A DNA stretch of 64,000 bases from Volutella citrinella (Eukaryota; Ascomycota; Sordariomycetes; Hypocreales; Nectriaceae): positions 1,240,001-1,304,000 of the forward strand of contig JAWZSP010000004.1 in the NCBI GenBank assembly GCA_034401135.1, in the 5' to 3' direction. A program made the translations under genes and the position numbers. How positions within the stretch are numbered: position 1 is the stretch's first letter; every line of letters starts with the position of its first letter. The notes below the pieces were generated by a model. It was not told the DNA's origin and did no database searches. It was given only the letters and a program-made list of their open reading frames with translations. This document shows, piece after piece, positions 33,953-44,557 of this stretch.

Positions 33953-36151
33953 TTCTCATGCTACAGCCCCGATGTCAAGAGGCGCGGCCAGACTCTTGCT
34001 CTTGTTCCAGTTCGTAACCTTGAGTCTTCCGGTTAGTCGTGCCAGCCGTTTCTGGCCGCTGGTTGTGAGCATTGTTTCTTGCTGCGGAATCGTCTAGGTT
34101 TCAGGCGCATTTGGGGTAAATGGGCTGCCAATCGTCGGGCCTATACTCGTCAATCGAATTCTCAATCGGCCAGATATCTCGCCTTGGTTGGGTATCGTGC
34201 CACTCATGCCCGGATTGCGTTCAATAGAATAAAAAACAAGTTTAATCCTTGGCCCTGTACTAATGGAGCATTGCGTAACTTTGCGTGATGGTGTGTCGTG
34301 AATCGCCCGGCGCCGATAGGATACTCGCGAGACAAAAGCACAACAGCCGACGAGGTACGAAAGGCTATTCTGGACGTTGTAGAATGAGGTGCTCTCTTAT
34401 GCATAGATCGACAGCAATATACCTTCTGGGGGATTAAGGTCGTTCAATTGCGTATGGTCTAGGAGGCCTTCGTGGATGCTCTCGACGAGGGCAGGACTGT
34501 GCCACGACCGAAGATAAGCTCCCGTGCTCTCTTGCTATAGTCTTGGCCGTCTTTGGGCGGGGTGGGATTTGACTCTATCCACTAATAGCACTTGCACTTC
34601 TGCTGTGCTGCCTTTTTTTTCGTATCATCGAAGCTCAAACACTTAGATGATCACGATTGATGTTGAGCGCCACACTTTCTGGGGCCGATTAGTTGTCGGT
34701 GATTTGTGGACTCCCTCGCTTGAACTGAAAATGAAATGCTGGAGAGAGAACTCTCCGCAGCTGCAGGTTATGCCCATGCACAGTAAGAGACTGATGAGAG
34801 AGCCTCTACGAATACACTGCAGGGCGGAGGGCTTGGCACTGAGCCAGGGCTGAGGTCTAATTGCTCGGCCTCGGCCTTGCCCGAGCTATTCGTTTGCGTT
34901 TGATGCTGCGCACCAGTTGTTGCCTCCCCGCTGCCCGGACTTTCGGAGTCATGCAAGTGAAACTCGGAGGGGGCTTTGACTATCAAAAACCCGCCACCAG
35001 AGTCGCCCGAACAGATAGTCCTGGGGGCTGCCTGGCACACGGGAGGAGGGAGGAGACAACAAAGAGCCAGTGACTGGACTTGCTAACTAAAATCGATGAA
35101 TTGGGACATTAGATGCGCAGGGCTGGAGCGCTGGATGAATCAATGTCAGCACTTGCGGGAGGCGGCGAGTGGGCCAGGTGATGATGACAAGGTGTACAAT
35201 TCGCCACAGCCGGCCTAGATAGCAAAAGTGAGCCCTTGGCAAGGCTGAGAATAGGATAAATTCGGTGCCGTAAGCACGCATAGACTCTTGGCTTTGGAAG
35301 CCTTGGGAGGTGAATGTGGCCTTTTTGTTTCCGCATTGCAGGTTGACTTCATGGCAAAGCGGACGTGTGCGTACCGCTTTTGTTGAAGTGAGATGATGGT
35401 TTCTCAGGATTTGTCGCTGTTCTACGGAGAAATGCAAGGACAAAAGCTGATGGTTGGACTTCACACCGAGTGCATCTGTAGTCTGGCGACCAGGCTTGCT
35501 TCCCTCTGGTGGGGTTAAAATAGATGAGACCCTCAAGGTTTGTCGATAATTCTCCGAATCGCAGCATGCGTACTGCATGCAGAAAGGACATGTAGGCTTC
35601 ATTACTGTAGGGCTGGTAAGAATTGAACGGCGGTGGCGCGTCGTTCCAGGCCAAAGTGCTTCCCTCTTTTCCCATTGGGGGCCACTTATCACATCCGCCG
35701 CGCAATGCGCCAGCTTACCGTGCCGTGTTTGGAACAGTTGAGGCCTCGAGGTTATATCTGATACAAAGTTAAAATGTCCAGAACGAGATGCACGATGCGA
35801 TGGCCACGCTATGCAGTCGCAGTGTGTGTCCCAATGCGGAAAGGCCGGAGAGCCTGGCGCGCCTCGTTCCAGTGGGCTTGCCTGTCAGTAACTGACTGTA
35901 TTGGACAGCGCCACATAGGGCCACAGCCAATGGGGAGTCGAGATGGCTCTGCTTTGAGCAAGACATCAGGCTCAACACCAGCTTCCGTGTAAGTCGAGTG
36001 TGAGTATAAGATGGGATTGAATCTCGTAAACTCTGAAGTTGTTATACGCATTCAGTACATCACTCAGATCTCATTTTACTCTTTATAACACGTCAAAGCA
36101 TTTTAAGCATACCCACGCATTGAGTCCACGGCCTCAACTCAAACCACCACA

Positions 36152-36238
36152 ATGGAAGACGAAACCATCACCATTCTCGGCCCTTCTGGCAGCATCAGCG
36201 TTGTGTCCGTGAAGACCGGCGATGATACTTCCAAGTAG
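36152..36238 (+). CDS. Possible 28-residue ORF or first exon
   Basis: ATG in a good context (CACAATGG) opening a short acidic peptide with LGPSGSISVVSVKTGDD, ending TAG. A TATA-like TTTATAAC lies about 65 bp upstream and a pyrimidine/CA-rich leader precedes the ATG, as in expressed fungal genes. The stop overlaps a GTAGAA donor-like site, so this may be the first exon of an unresolved gene. The only downstream frame of note is 37264-37597. Confidence 0.22.
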   Translation: MEDETITILGPSGSISVVSVKTGDDTSK

Positions 36239-37083
36239 AACGCCTTGAAATCTTCAACCAGAGGCAGCACCCACGCGGAGCGACAGACCTGGCTCTCTGC
36301 CCAGGACAACCACACGGGTAGCAGAAGCTTGCCCTAAAGCAAGATTTTATAATTATAGAAACCGGGAGCAATCTACATGCCAAAGCAGAGCCAGATTTGT
36401 TTTTGGCAAGGTTGGAATTGGCGTTGATCACGTCGTTACTTTGAGCAGTCTTGCGGGCAAGACGTGGAGAAGGAGTTGGGGGGATGCGGCAGTGTTGTGG
36501 AATCGAAGAGTTGGGCGGACCGGGGGAGCAGTTTCGGAAGAATTACAAGCGACCACAGAACAGAACCATACTACAGTCAACCAAGTCCTGTCTCTCTTGT
36601 GACAAAACTGGGTAGGTCCGTTTCTTGTCAGCCCAAGTTGGAACTTGGCCAGACCCACATGATTCAGTATATGCACGCAATCAATGTTTGATGCCACAGA
36701 GGCTTGTAGAACCCCTGCAACTTCCGCCCACGACCAGCTATGAAAGCCAAAATCTGCCCAACGCGACAGCTGGACCAGCCCACTCCCGGTTGCGTACTCA
36801 TCCTGAAGCTGTACTCGCGACACACCTGGGGTGAGTCACTCCAGCCGCCCCAAATGGACGTCTTGGTGACGGAGTGGAGGCCCTCCCCGCTCTCATCTGT
36901 CAACTAGCCAACAAAACTGGCAGAAATCGGCCATCAAAGCGAAAGGGTCGGAAACGGCCAGCACTTGATGTCCATGTATTGCGTTCCACTCACGGTATCA
37001 ACCTCACTGTCGAAGCAACCCAGCCTTTGGTTGTCCCAAACGTCTTCCAATGCTCAGTGGCGAGCTATTCGGAACTCGGCAGA

Positions 37084-37108
37084 TAATGAATGTAATGAAT
37101 GTAATGAC
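37084..37108. repeat. (GTAATGAAT)n short tandem repeat
   Basis: About two and a half copies of a 9-bp unit. Simple repeat in the gene-poor stretch. Confidence 0.8.
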
Positions 37109-37263
37109 CGGCTTCCTCATCTCAGAGGAGGAGACATCATGTTCATTGGCTAAGAGAGTTGGCAAGTTTAGTGAGTTTCTTAACCACTCCGTCCGAATAT
37201 AACAACTCTTTGTCCTTTGGCAATTCATCTTGATGCTTCCTTTGTGGAGCGTCTCTCGCAGAA

Positions 37264-37597
37264 TCGTGCGACACCTCCGCCAGCTGAGCCCAAAGTTCTC
37301 AGAGCCACCAACAAGGCTCCACTCTCGAACAAGGGCGTCCCTAGCATCTCATACGACAAGAGCCAGGCAGGCCGCTCGAGCCAAGGTCGAGCATCGCAGC
37401 AACACATGGCGACCAGCCTCCAGGTTGGCATCTCAGTCTCCATCCGAACGCGTCCGGCCACTCAGGGCGGGAACGAGGGCCAATTTCAGTCCCCACCGGC
37501 TCAGCTGCCCGAAGGCGAGGCTCGGGCCAACCGTGTTGGCCGTGGCATCCATGGAACAGCCCCCGCACAGGGCAACCAACATCATGCCAGGAGCTAA
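37264..37597 (+). CDS. Doubtful exon-like Pro/Gln/Arg-rich frame
   Basis: An open frame of about 110 codons preceded directly by a CTCTCGCAG acceptor-like site and ending TAA. It is low-complexity (RATPPPAEPKVL, GQFQSPPAQLPEGEARANR). There is no ATG near its start, so it would need an upstream exon, perhaps that at 36152. A second, Arg-rich frame overlaps it fully, which argues for composition rather than selection. Confidence 0.15.
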
Positions 37598-37936
37598 TTA
37601 GTACAAAGACCTCTGCTCAGTGGGCAACAGGGTTTTAACTACTCGCTTTAAATCTCCACCATCAACTAAGCGGTTCTTGAGAGCTGGTATTATGGTATGG
37701 AGTTTTCTCGGTCACTCGCAAAAGAAATACGTGCAAAATCGTTTACTTACCACTGATACTAGCGACTCAATTCACACCTCTGCTTTCTAGCTTATAGTTA
37801 GTTCACTCTCATGCGCCGTCTCTTTTCGCTCAGCCAACTGCGGCAAGACCATCTCTCCTCGGTCAATTCAGAATCATCATTTGCCATTGCATGTGCTGCA
37901 CCCATCGTTCTTGGATTTCGAAGCATCTGGTACCCC

Positions 37937-39071
37937 CTACTCCTGCTCCAGCTGCAGCACCATTTTGCCAAACTTTTCGCCTTTCCAGATTCTGTTCAGT
38001 GCCTCTGGGGCCTTCTCTATGCCCACGAGGACTTGCTGCTTTGTCTTAATTTTTCCCTGTGCCAGCCACGTCACCATGTCCTTGCCGAACGTAGGCATGT
38101 ACTTCTTGACGTGCTGGGGATCCGTGCAAATAAATCCGTAAACGGTCAGACGCTTGATGAAGAGGTGGCCAAGGGACTTGACACCGTAGCACTGTTCTGG
38201 AAGACGGTTGTACTGGGAGATACCGCCGCTGGCAACTGTATGAATTGGTTAGTCTTCGTTGTTCAAGTCTGGGAAATTGCTTGAAGGGAATGGTCTTACT
38301 GATGATCCCGAAATTGTTCATATGAACCAGGGCAGCTTCCAGATGCTCGCCACCTACATTGTCGTAGTAGTAGTCGATTCCTTCAGGAGCAAGTCTCTCC
38401 ATAGCAGCCGATGGCTTCTCGTCGTTGTAGTTCCAGGCGGCGTCGAAGCCCAGCTCGTTGACGACGAAGTCAATCTTTTCTTGGCTTCCAGTGCTGCCAA
38501 TCACCTTCATGCCATGCATCTTGCCAAGCTGGCCGACGATTTGCCCCACGCCGCCTGATGCGGCAGAAATGACAATTGTCTTCCCCTCTCGGGGTTCCTT
38601 GACATATTCGAAGAAGCTCACATACGCCGACAACCCGACGACGCCAAGTGTACCGAGCAGGACCGGGAGACCAAGGTCAACACCAGGAGGAAGCTGGGGA
38701 AGGGCATTGGTCAGAGGTCCGCTGCCGACCGCCGCCGATACAGCCGCGTATTCGCCCGCGGAAGCCACCGCGCCGACAAGATCGCCTGGCTTGAATTTGG
38801 GGTTGTCGCTCTTGAGCACCCTGCCCACAGTCGTTACATGGGCCGGCTCGTCTTCGACCCATGGAATTGAATAGTTACCCTTGGCGCCTGGCGCGCGCAT
38901 CTGTCCACGCATGTAAGGGTCGAAGGATAGATAGAGGTTCTTCATGGTGAAGCCGCCGGCAGGGGGAGGAGCCTCCGGGTCGAAGGGGCGCGACTCCACC
39001 GCAAGATGCTTGCCGGGCACGGGCTCGTGGGGCGTGAATGCCTTGTAGATTAGAGTCTTGTTTGGGTGCAT
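37937..39071 (-). CDS. NADP-dependent zinc-independent MDR reductase (leukotriene B4 dehydrogenase-like)
   Basis: Two exons, 39071..38300 and 38235..37937, with a 64-bp intron; 356 residues. An in-frame ATG at 39143 also exists, but family members start near the NKTLIYKAF segment, so 39071 is preferred. The N-terminal GroES-like half has LYLSFDPYMRGQMRAPG. The Rossmann half has AASGGVGQIVGQLGKMHGMK (the AxxGxxG dinucleotide loop) and VIGSTGSQEKIDF, the latter suited to NADPH. GIDYYYDNVGGEHLEAAL and, after the junction, GGISQYN are also typical. No zinc ligands are present. Such enzymes reduce double bonds of alpha,beta-unsaturated aldehydes and ketones; the substrate is unknown. The C-terminus reads FGKMVLQLEQE. 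Confidence 0.9.
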
Positions 39072-40211
39072 TGTGGTGGATGGTTGTATACTCGTGATGT
39101 TTGAAATTGGCGTTGGAGAGGTGAGGTTTGGGTGAGGAAGCATCGTGGTTCGCAGAGTCGAGGCATCGCACTGGGCGGCATTTAAGCTGTGCAGCGCTCA
39201 GCTCATTGGTGAACAGAACTCGTGTGCCATGTATGCACGTGTGGGAAGGTAAAGCAGCAAAATGGTTCTGTTCTCATGTACAAAAGACCATCAGCTGGCT
39301 GAACGAGTTGCTGAACCTGGCTGCGTTGATGATAATTGCTGCCAGAAAGAGTAAATCCCAGCGCCGAGTAGCGAAGGACTTTGGAGACTGCCAAGCCCCG
39401 ACCTCTGATTCAGAGGAATGCAACAGCCTGATTCGCCTTTGTTTTTTTCTATGGGGCGAGCCTTTGAATTGGGCAGCTGGTGCCGGGAGGGATCTTTCCC
39501 AACTCGAAATTGTCTGGCATTGTGAAGCTGAGGCGTCTCCTCTGACCCAGGGCCTCCAACCCGAGAGAACTCGACCATCGCAGTGAGCCTTCATGCAGCT
39601 CAGATTGTCGTTTAAACTCCTGCAACCGCGTCTTTCAGGCTGCTAATTATAACACGCATACCCCGAGATTCGACCAACCAAGGGTCGGAGACAAAGGCGG
39701 CGGGAACACGCTTGGGCCAGGTGTTCTCGGAGGTGTGCACCAAGCCACCGATCTGGCCGCTGGTTAGCTATCATAGTTTCGCAACTGGAGCAGCCAGCTT
39801 TTTGCTGCTTTGGAAGATTGGGATAGATTAAAGCGGCAAGTTGAAATGCTTTCGGATGTCGAGTGGCCGTTGGATTCAGTAAGAGGAAGGTGAAACCACT
39901 TAGTTAGTAGTATCCTGACATCAGCAAGAAGTCGCATCCCGAACACAGGACATGGCAACACCGGACCCCGGAGCTGGATCTTCCGATTGCAGGCGCTTGC
40001 CATGTGCGTTGGCGGAACTTGACGCTGCGTAATTGCTACTAGTACTTCTCACCTGGACTGGAGTCGAGCCAGGATAATATGCTCAGCAATGGCCGCATTT
40101 ATAGAACATGGATGTGCGGAATAGCCCGTGCAAACACCCTATAATAGATGGAAATAAGACTACAAAAGGGAGCAGACGACGCCAAGGAAATGGGCCCACG
40201 GTTCTAGGCTA
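39072..40211. other. Intergenic region upstream of the MDR reductase
   Basis: About 1.1 kb with the reductase promoter, ending at the TA dinucleotide that flanks the inverted-repeat element. No gene is supported. Confidence 0.45.
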
Positions 40212-40219
40212 CAATTCCC

Positions 40220-40238
40220 GGACAAAAGTGTCGAGGCA
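40220..40238 (+). repeat. Left terminal inverted repeat (19 bp)
   Basis: Perfect complement of 40669-40687; see the mobile element entry. Confidence 0.95.
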
Positions 40239-40668
40239 CCCTGTAATTCCCACCTTAAACCCGGAAAACCCTCTATAAACACTCCCTTATATCTCGCTTA
40301 GTAATATATTTTAAGACTTAAAAAAAATACCATATATAGATTATTAATTAATATTTACTATAATAGTTTTTTTAAAAGTTATAATATAATTATCAGGCTA
40401 TTAAAAATTAATAAACTTAACCTTTAATTTTTACCTATTTTCTTATCCCCTATCAATCCACTATAACCCACTATAATAAAAAATTAGGATTTTATCTTAA
40501 CTTTAAAAAATAATATAAAATCGAGTTTTTAATATATATTTATAAAAAAATTATATAAAATACTTTAAGTATTTGAAAAGCTATATTAAATTTTTTAAGA
40601 CTTTTAGAAGACTATATTGCTGTTTAATTAGTGTTTAAACAGCTAGCGTTTTAGTGTAAAAGTGGGCC

Positions 40669-40687
40669 TGCCTCGACACTTTTGTCC
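40669..40687 (-). repeat. Right terminal inverted repeat (19 bp)
   Basis: Perfect complement of 40220-40238. The outer bases to 40695 extend the repeat imperfectly to the flanking TA. Confidence 0.95.
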
Positions 40688-40697
40688 CCCCACTGTA

Positions 40698-41194
40698 GGT
40701 ATGCTTGCCCACTTATGCTCTCCGTCACCGCGCCGTTTCAGCTTGACGACAACTCGTACCGGGGTGTGCACGGCTCAGGCTAAATAGACCGGCACCTCAT
40801 ACACCATCCGTGTCAGAAAAGAGAACGAATCGGCCTGTCAACCTCCGAAACGATGAAACGCAATTGGCCATTTCCCCGGCCTAGCGCAGCCTTTTTCTTT
40901 TCCGTGTTAGGGACCTGGGCACACCTCCAGCTTCCACCAATCGGCCCAGGCCATGATCGGCAGATGCCCGTTGATGAGGGACCGTCTCCTCCCCCCCGAA
41001 AATGGACGACGGAGCAGCAGCGATGGCTCCCCAGTTAGGATAATACTGGAAAGGAGGCCGGACGGCTAAAATGGACGTGGAGAGGCAGGGCTGTCTGCGA
41101 GTTCAAAACAGACCCAAGGTTGCATGCACCCCGGGTTTCGGGCTGCTGAAGTTGTTCCCTCTTCGTACCCGCTTGAAACCTCCCAGCCCTCAAG
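40698..41194. other. Upstream region of the polysaccharide lyase gene
   Basis: About 500 bp between the TIR element and the lyase start; holds the lyase promoter and leader. The element sits about 500 bp upstream of the start codon and could influence expression. Confidence 0.45.
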
Positions 41195-42686
41195 ATGAAG
41201 ATCACTCTCGCCTCTCTGTTGCTGCTCCTCAATGGAGCCGCTGGTCAGCTATTAGCGTTCCCTGGCGCCGAGGGCCTGGGACGCAATGCCGTTGGTGGAC
41301 GAACCGGATCTGTTTACAAGGTGACGAACCTGAAGTGAGTCCAAACAATGCCCGCTGTGACATGTCCAAGGGAACTAATAGCATTGGACAGTGATTCCGG
41401 CGCAGGCTCTCTCAGAGACGCAGTGTCTCAGTCCAACCGCATCGTCGTTTTCGAGGTCGGCGGTGTCATCAACATCAAGTCACGGATCGTCGTCAGTTCC
41501 AAAATCTACATTGCCGGCCAGACGGCCCCCGGAGATGTGCGTGGCTTGCGTGGCTTCACTTGATGATACCAGAATAAAACTGACGGAAGGCAACAGGGAA
41601 TCACCATCTACGGCGACGGCTGGTCGTGGTCAGGTGCCAACGATGCCATCGTGCGCTACATCCGCGTGCGCATGGGCAAGGGCGGGAGCTCCGGTAAGGA
41701 CGCCATCACCATCGCCAACGGCGCCCGCATGATCTTCGACCACATCAGCGTCTCGTGGGGCCGCGACGAGACCTTCTCCATCAGCGGCACCGCCCAGGAT
41801 GTGACCGTCCAGGATACCATCATCGCCCAGGGCCTCGAGACGCACTCGTGCGGTGGCCTTATGGAGACGGAGGGCGGCATCAGCCTCTTCCGCAACCTCT
41901 ACATTGACAACAAGACTAGGAACCCCAAGGTCAAGGGGAAGAATGACTTTATCAACAATGTTCGAGACTCCCACCAATGCGAGACGCGCAACACTCTGCT
42001 AACCTTCTTCCTCTAGGTCATCTACAACTGGGGTGGAGGCGGTGGGTACATCGCCGGCGACAGCACCAGCCAGAGCAACGCCAACATTATCAACAACTAC
42101 TTCATCTCTGGCCCCAAGACCAGCGTGACGGCCTTTACTCGAGGCAACAGCAACTTCCATGCCTGTAAGCACCCTTTCCCCACGGCGACATTGGTCCATT
42201 CGAGACAATGACAGCGCCTAACTTTTGTATGTGACAGACATCAAGGACAACTTCTACGACTCCAACCGCAACGGAGCCCTCGACGGCTCCGCCCTCTGCG
42301 AAAAGACAACTTGCTACTCCAACATCGACATCCAGGCCAACCGCTACGACTATCCTGGGCCCGCTACCCTGCTCACCCCGGCCCAGGCCGTCGACCACGT
42401 CATCAAAAAGGTCGGCGCCTCAAAGGTCCGCGACACCGTCGACACCAAGCTCATCGACGAGGTCAAGTCCTTCGGCAAGTCGGGCGCCCTCATCTCCGAC
42501 GAGAGCAGCATGGGCGGCGTCGGCACCGTCCGCGGCGGCACCGCCCCCAAGGATTCCGACGGCGACGGCATCCCCGACGACTGGGAGAAGGCCAATGGCC
42601 TGAACCCCAACGACGCCAAGGACGGCATGGCGATTGCTAAAAACGGTTACACCAACCTCGAGAACTACGTCAACTCGCTGGTGTAA
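41195..42686 (+). CDS. Secreted polysaccharide lyase family 1 (pectate lyase-like)
   Basis: Five exons, 41195..41334, 41392..41536, 41597..41959, 42017..42164, 42238..42686; 1245 nt, 414 residues. A signal peptide of about 17 residues (MKITLASLLLLLNGAAG) points to secretion. The mature part has the PL1-type beta-helix signature: AFPGAEGLGRNAVGGRTG, VTNLNDSGAGSLRDAVS, RIVVFEVGGVINI, IAGQTAPGDGITIYGDG, DAIVRYIRVRMG and FDHISVSWGRDETFSI. The C-terminus carries DSDGDGIPDDWEKANGLNP, an Asp-rich calcium-binding-like motif common in bacterial pectate lyases. Likely role: beta-eliminative cleavage of pectate in plant cell walls, needing calcium. The third intron uses an unusual GTTCGA donor. Relation to bacterial enzymes is possible, but four introns argue against a recent transfer. 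Confidence 0.88.
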
Positions 42687-43107
42687 CAGAGTTGCCTGAT
42701 GGTTGTGTCTTCTTTCTGTGTATATGTTGCCCTGCTGCATCCATATCTTCAGCGCCTTTGTATCCCATCACTGGATAGGTAGTGTCTCTCCACAATAGCA
42801 AAGTCCCTGCGTGGCAATATCCACGAAATGCCATGATTCCATGATTGGGGTGGTATTCTTGAGCTTGAATTACTCTCTACTCTGCGAGATATCTGTGCGC
42901 CGCTAAAAGCACACAGACAACTGGTGATATCCGGTTTCCGAACCAAGTTTTCAAAGTCATCGCGTTTGTGGTATCATTCATTTCCCATGTTCGCTCCCGG
43001 CGCCGTGAAGATGGCGCGAAACCCAAGTAATGCCCCCAAAGTCATTCATAACGCCTGCGAGCTCGCGCTCGGCCGATGGCGGCAGCTCCGTCATCCAGAA
43101 TTTTTGT
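42687..43107. other. Convergent 3' region of the lyase and ornithine aminotransferase
   Basis: About 420 bp between two stop codons. Expected to hold both 3' UTRs; nothing else is seen. Confidence 0.5.
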
Positions 43108-44557
43108 TTAGTGTCCCTTGGCCTTCTCGACAGTGGGCAGCTCCTTGATCGCCTCTGCGATGGTGTTGATGCCCTTCATCAACTCCTCCTCGCTGATGAC
43201 CAGAGGCGGCGCGAAACGGATAATGTCGCCGTGGGTGGGCTTGGCCTATTCATGGTGTTAGCTTCAGCATTTTTCACAACGGTAGTTTATTGCTTACCAG
43301 AAGTCCCTTGCTCTTGAGCAGGAGGCAAAGATCCCAGGCAGTCCGTCCGTTGGCGGCAGACTCGTCAATAACAACGGCGTTCAGCAGGCCCTTGCCCCGG
43401 ATCACCTTGAGGATAGGGGTGTTGAGCGCACGAAGGCTGTCTCGGAAGATGTTGCCGAGACGCTCGGCCTTGGCTGTCAGGTCTTCCTCCTCCATGATTT
43501 CCAGGGCCCGGATCGACACAGCACAACCCAGAGGGTTTCCGCCATAGGTAGAGCCGTGCGTTCCAGGCTCCACAACCAGCATAATCTCCTTGCTACTCAG
43601 GACACAGCTGACGGGGTAGAGGCCACCGGAAATAGCCTTGCCCAAAGTAATGATATCGGGCTTAATGTTGGCCCACTCGGAGCACAGCATGCGTCCAGTT
43701 CGGCCAATACCAGTCTGAATCTCGTCGCAGATAAAGAGAACATTGTGCTTCTTGCAAAGCTCCTGGACTTGGGCAAGGTAGCCCTCATCGGGGACAACGA
43801 CGCCGGCCTCGCCCTGAATAGGCTCGCAGATGAAAGCGGCAGTCTCCTTGCCGTGGGCCTCTAGGACCTCCTCTAGGTCGGCAATGTTGTTGTATCGAAT
43901 AGCCTTTCCGGTGGTGGGGTTGTGAGCACCGATGTTGGGGACATAGGGGCCGTAGTTGTCTCGCGACTCAGGATCGACGGAGAGGGTAATGGCAGCCATC
44001 TAAAAAGCACGGATTAGTCTCGTCATGCCATGTGGAGAAGGATTGGGGAGTATTCAATCACATACCGTTCGGCCGTGGAAGTTCTCACTGACGCCAAAGA
44101 TCAGGGCCTTGTCCTTGGGAACGCCCTTGACCTTGTACGCCCACTTGCGAGCCAGCTTGATGGCGGTCTCAACTGCCTCGGCGCCTGTGCACATAGGTAG
44201 GACCATGTCGTAGCCAAAGACGTTGCGGACCTTCTCGGCCCATTTGGGGAAGACATCGTTGTGGAAGGCACGGGAGCTCAGCGTCAGGCGGCTGGCCTGC
44301 TCGGTCAGAGCCTTGACGAGCTCGGGGTGGCAGTGGCCTTGGTTGACAGCGCTGTAGGCGGAGAGGAAGTCGAGGTACTGGCGTCCTTCAGGATCCCAGA
44401 CGTGGACGCCCTGAGCCTTGGCAAAAACAACAGGCAGGGGGTGGTAGTTGTGGGCAGCGAACTCGTTCTCGGCAGCAATGGCGCCGTCGGTGGAGGCGGC
44501 GTGAAAGCGCGAGTTGGAGCCCTTGAGAGTTTCAGGGACGTCGGCGTGGGGGGCCAT
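43108..44557 (-). CDS. Ornithine aminotransferase
   Basis: Three exons, 44557..44066, 43999..43298 and 43245..43108; introns of 66 and 52 bp; 1332 nt, 443 residues. The start at 44557 ([13 protein letters not shown]) is preferred over the upstream non-conserved frame. Class III PLP aminotransferase features: [38 protein letters not shown] (phosphate-binding region), [20 protein letters not shown] (Asp that binds the pyridine nitrogen), [15 protein letters not shown] (Schiff-base Lys) and [13 protein letters not shown]. The end is [15 protein letters not shown]. The enzyme converts ornithine and 2-oxoglutarate to glutamate semialdehyde and glutamate in arginine breakdown and proline synthesis. 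No mitochondrial presequence is evident, so the fungal cytosolic form is likely. Confidence 0.95.

Larger units (their letters stand above)
27002..37936. other. Gene-poor, GC-rich 10.9 kb stretch
   Basis: No conserved protein, spliced gene, tRNA or rRNA can be supported here. Open frames up to 248 codons exist on both strands, but they overlap each other in different frames, mostly lack an ATG start and are low-complexity, as expected of GC-rich DNA with few stops. The first kilobase upstream of ATG1 is purine-rich and may be its promoter and long leader. Weak candidates are listed separately at 30519, 33299, 36152 and 37264. Simple repeats lie at 29994, 31104, 31434 and 37084. A long non-coding transcript or fast-evolving small secreted genes cannot be excluded without RNA data. 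Confidence 0.5.
40212..40695. mobile_element. TIR DNA element, Tc1/mariner-like MITE or RIP-decayed copy
   Basis: A perfect 19-bp inverted repeat, GGACAAAAGTGTCGAGGCA at 40220-40238 and its complement at 40669-40687, bounds a roughly 430-bp core that is strikingly AT-rich compared with the GC-rich surroundings. Outside the perfect repeat the right end reads back CAGTGGGGG from 40695 and the left end begins CAATTCCC at 40212. Both outer ends abut TA (40210-40211 and 40696-40697), matching a TA target-site duplication of Tc1/mariner (Fot1/pogo-like) elements, which often start CAGT. No transposase frame remains. The element is either a non-autonomous MITE or a remnant made AT-rich by repeat-induced point mutation. 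Confidence 0.8.

Noticed and set aside
35087..35692. 201-codon minus-strand frame
   Set aside because: Starts with GTG, overlaps other frames and shows no family features.
39072..39143. 24-residue N-terminal extension of the MDR reductase
   Set aside because: An ATG exists at 39143, but the extension is not family-like; not fully excluded as a leader or alternative start.
40046..40082. tRNA-like stretch with CTCGACTCCAG on the minus strand
   Set aside because: The T-loop consensus is not met and no acceptor, D or anticodon stems could be folded around it.
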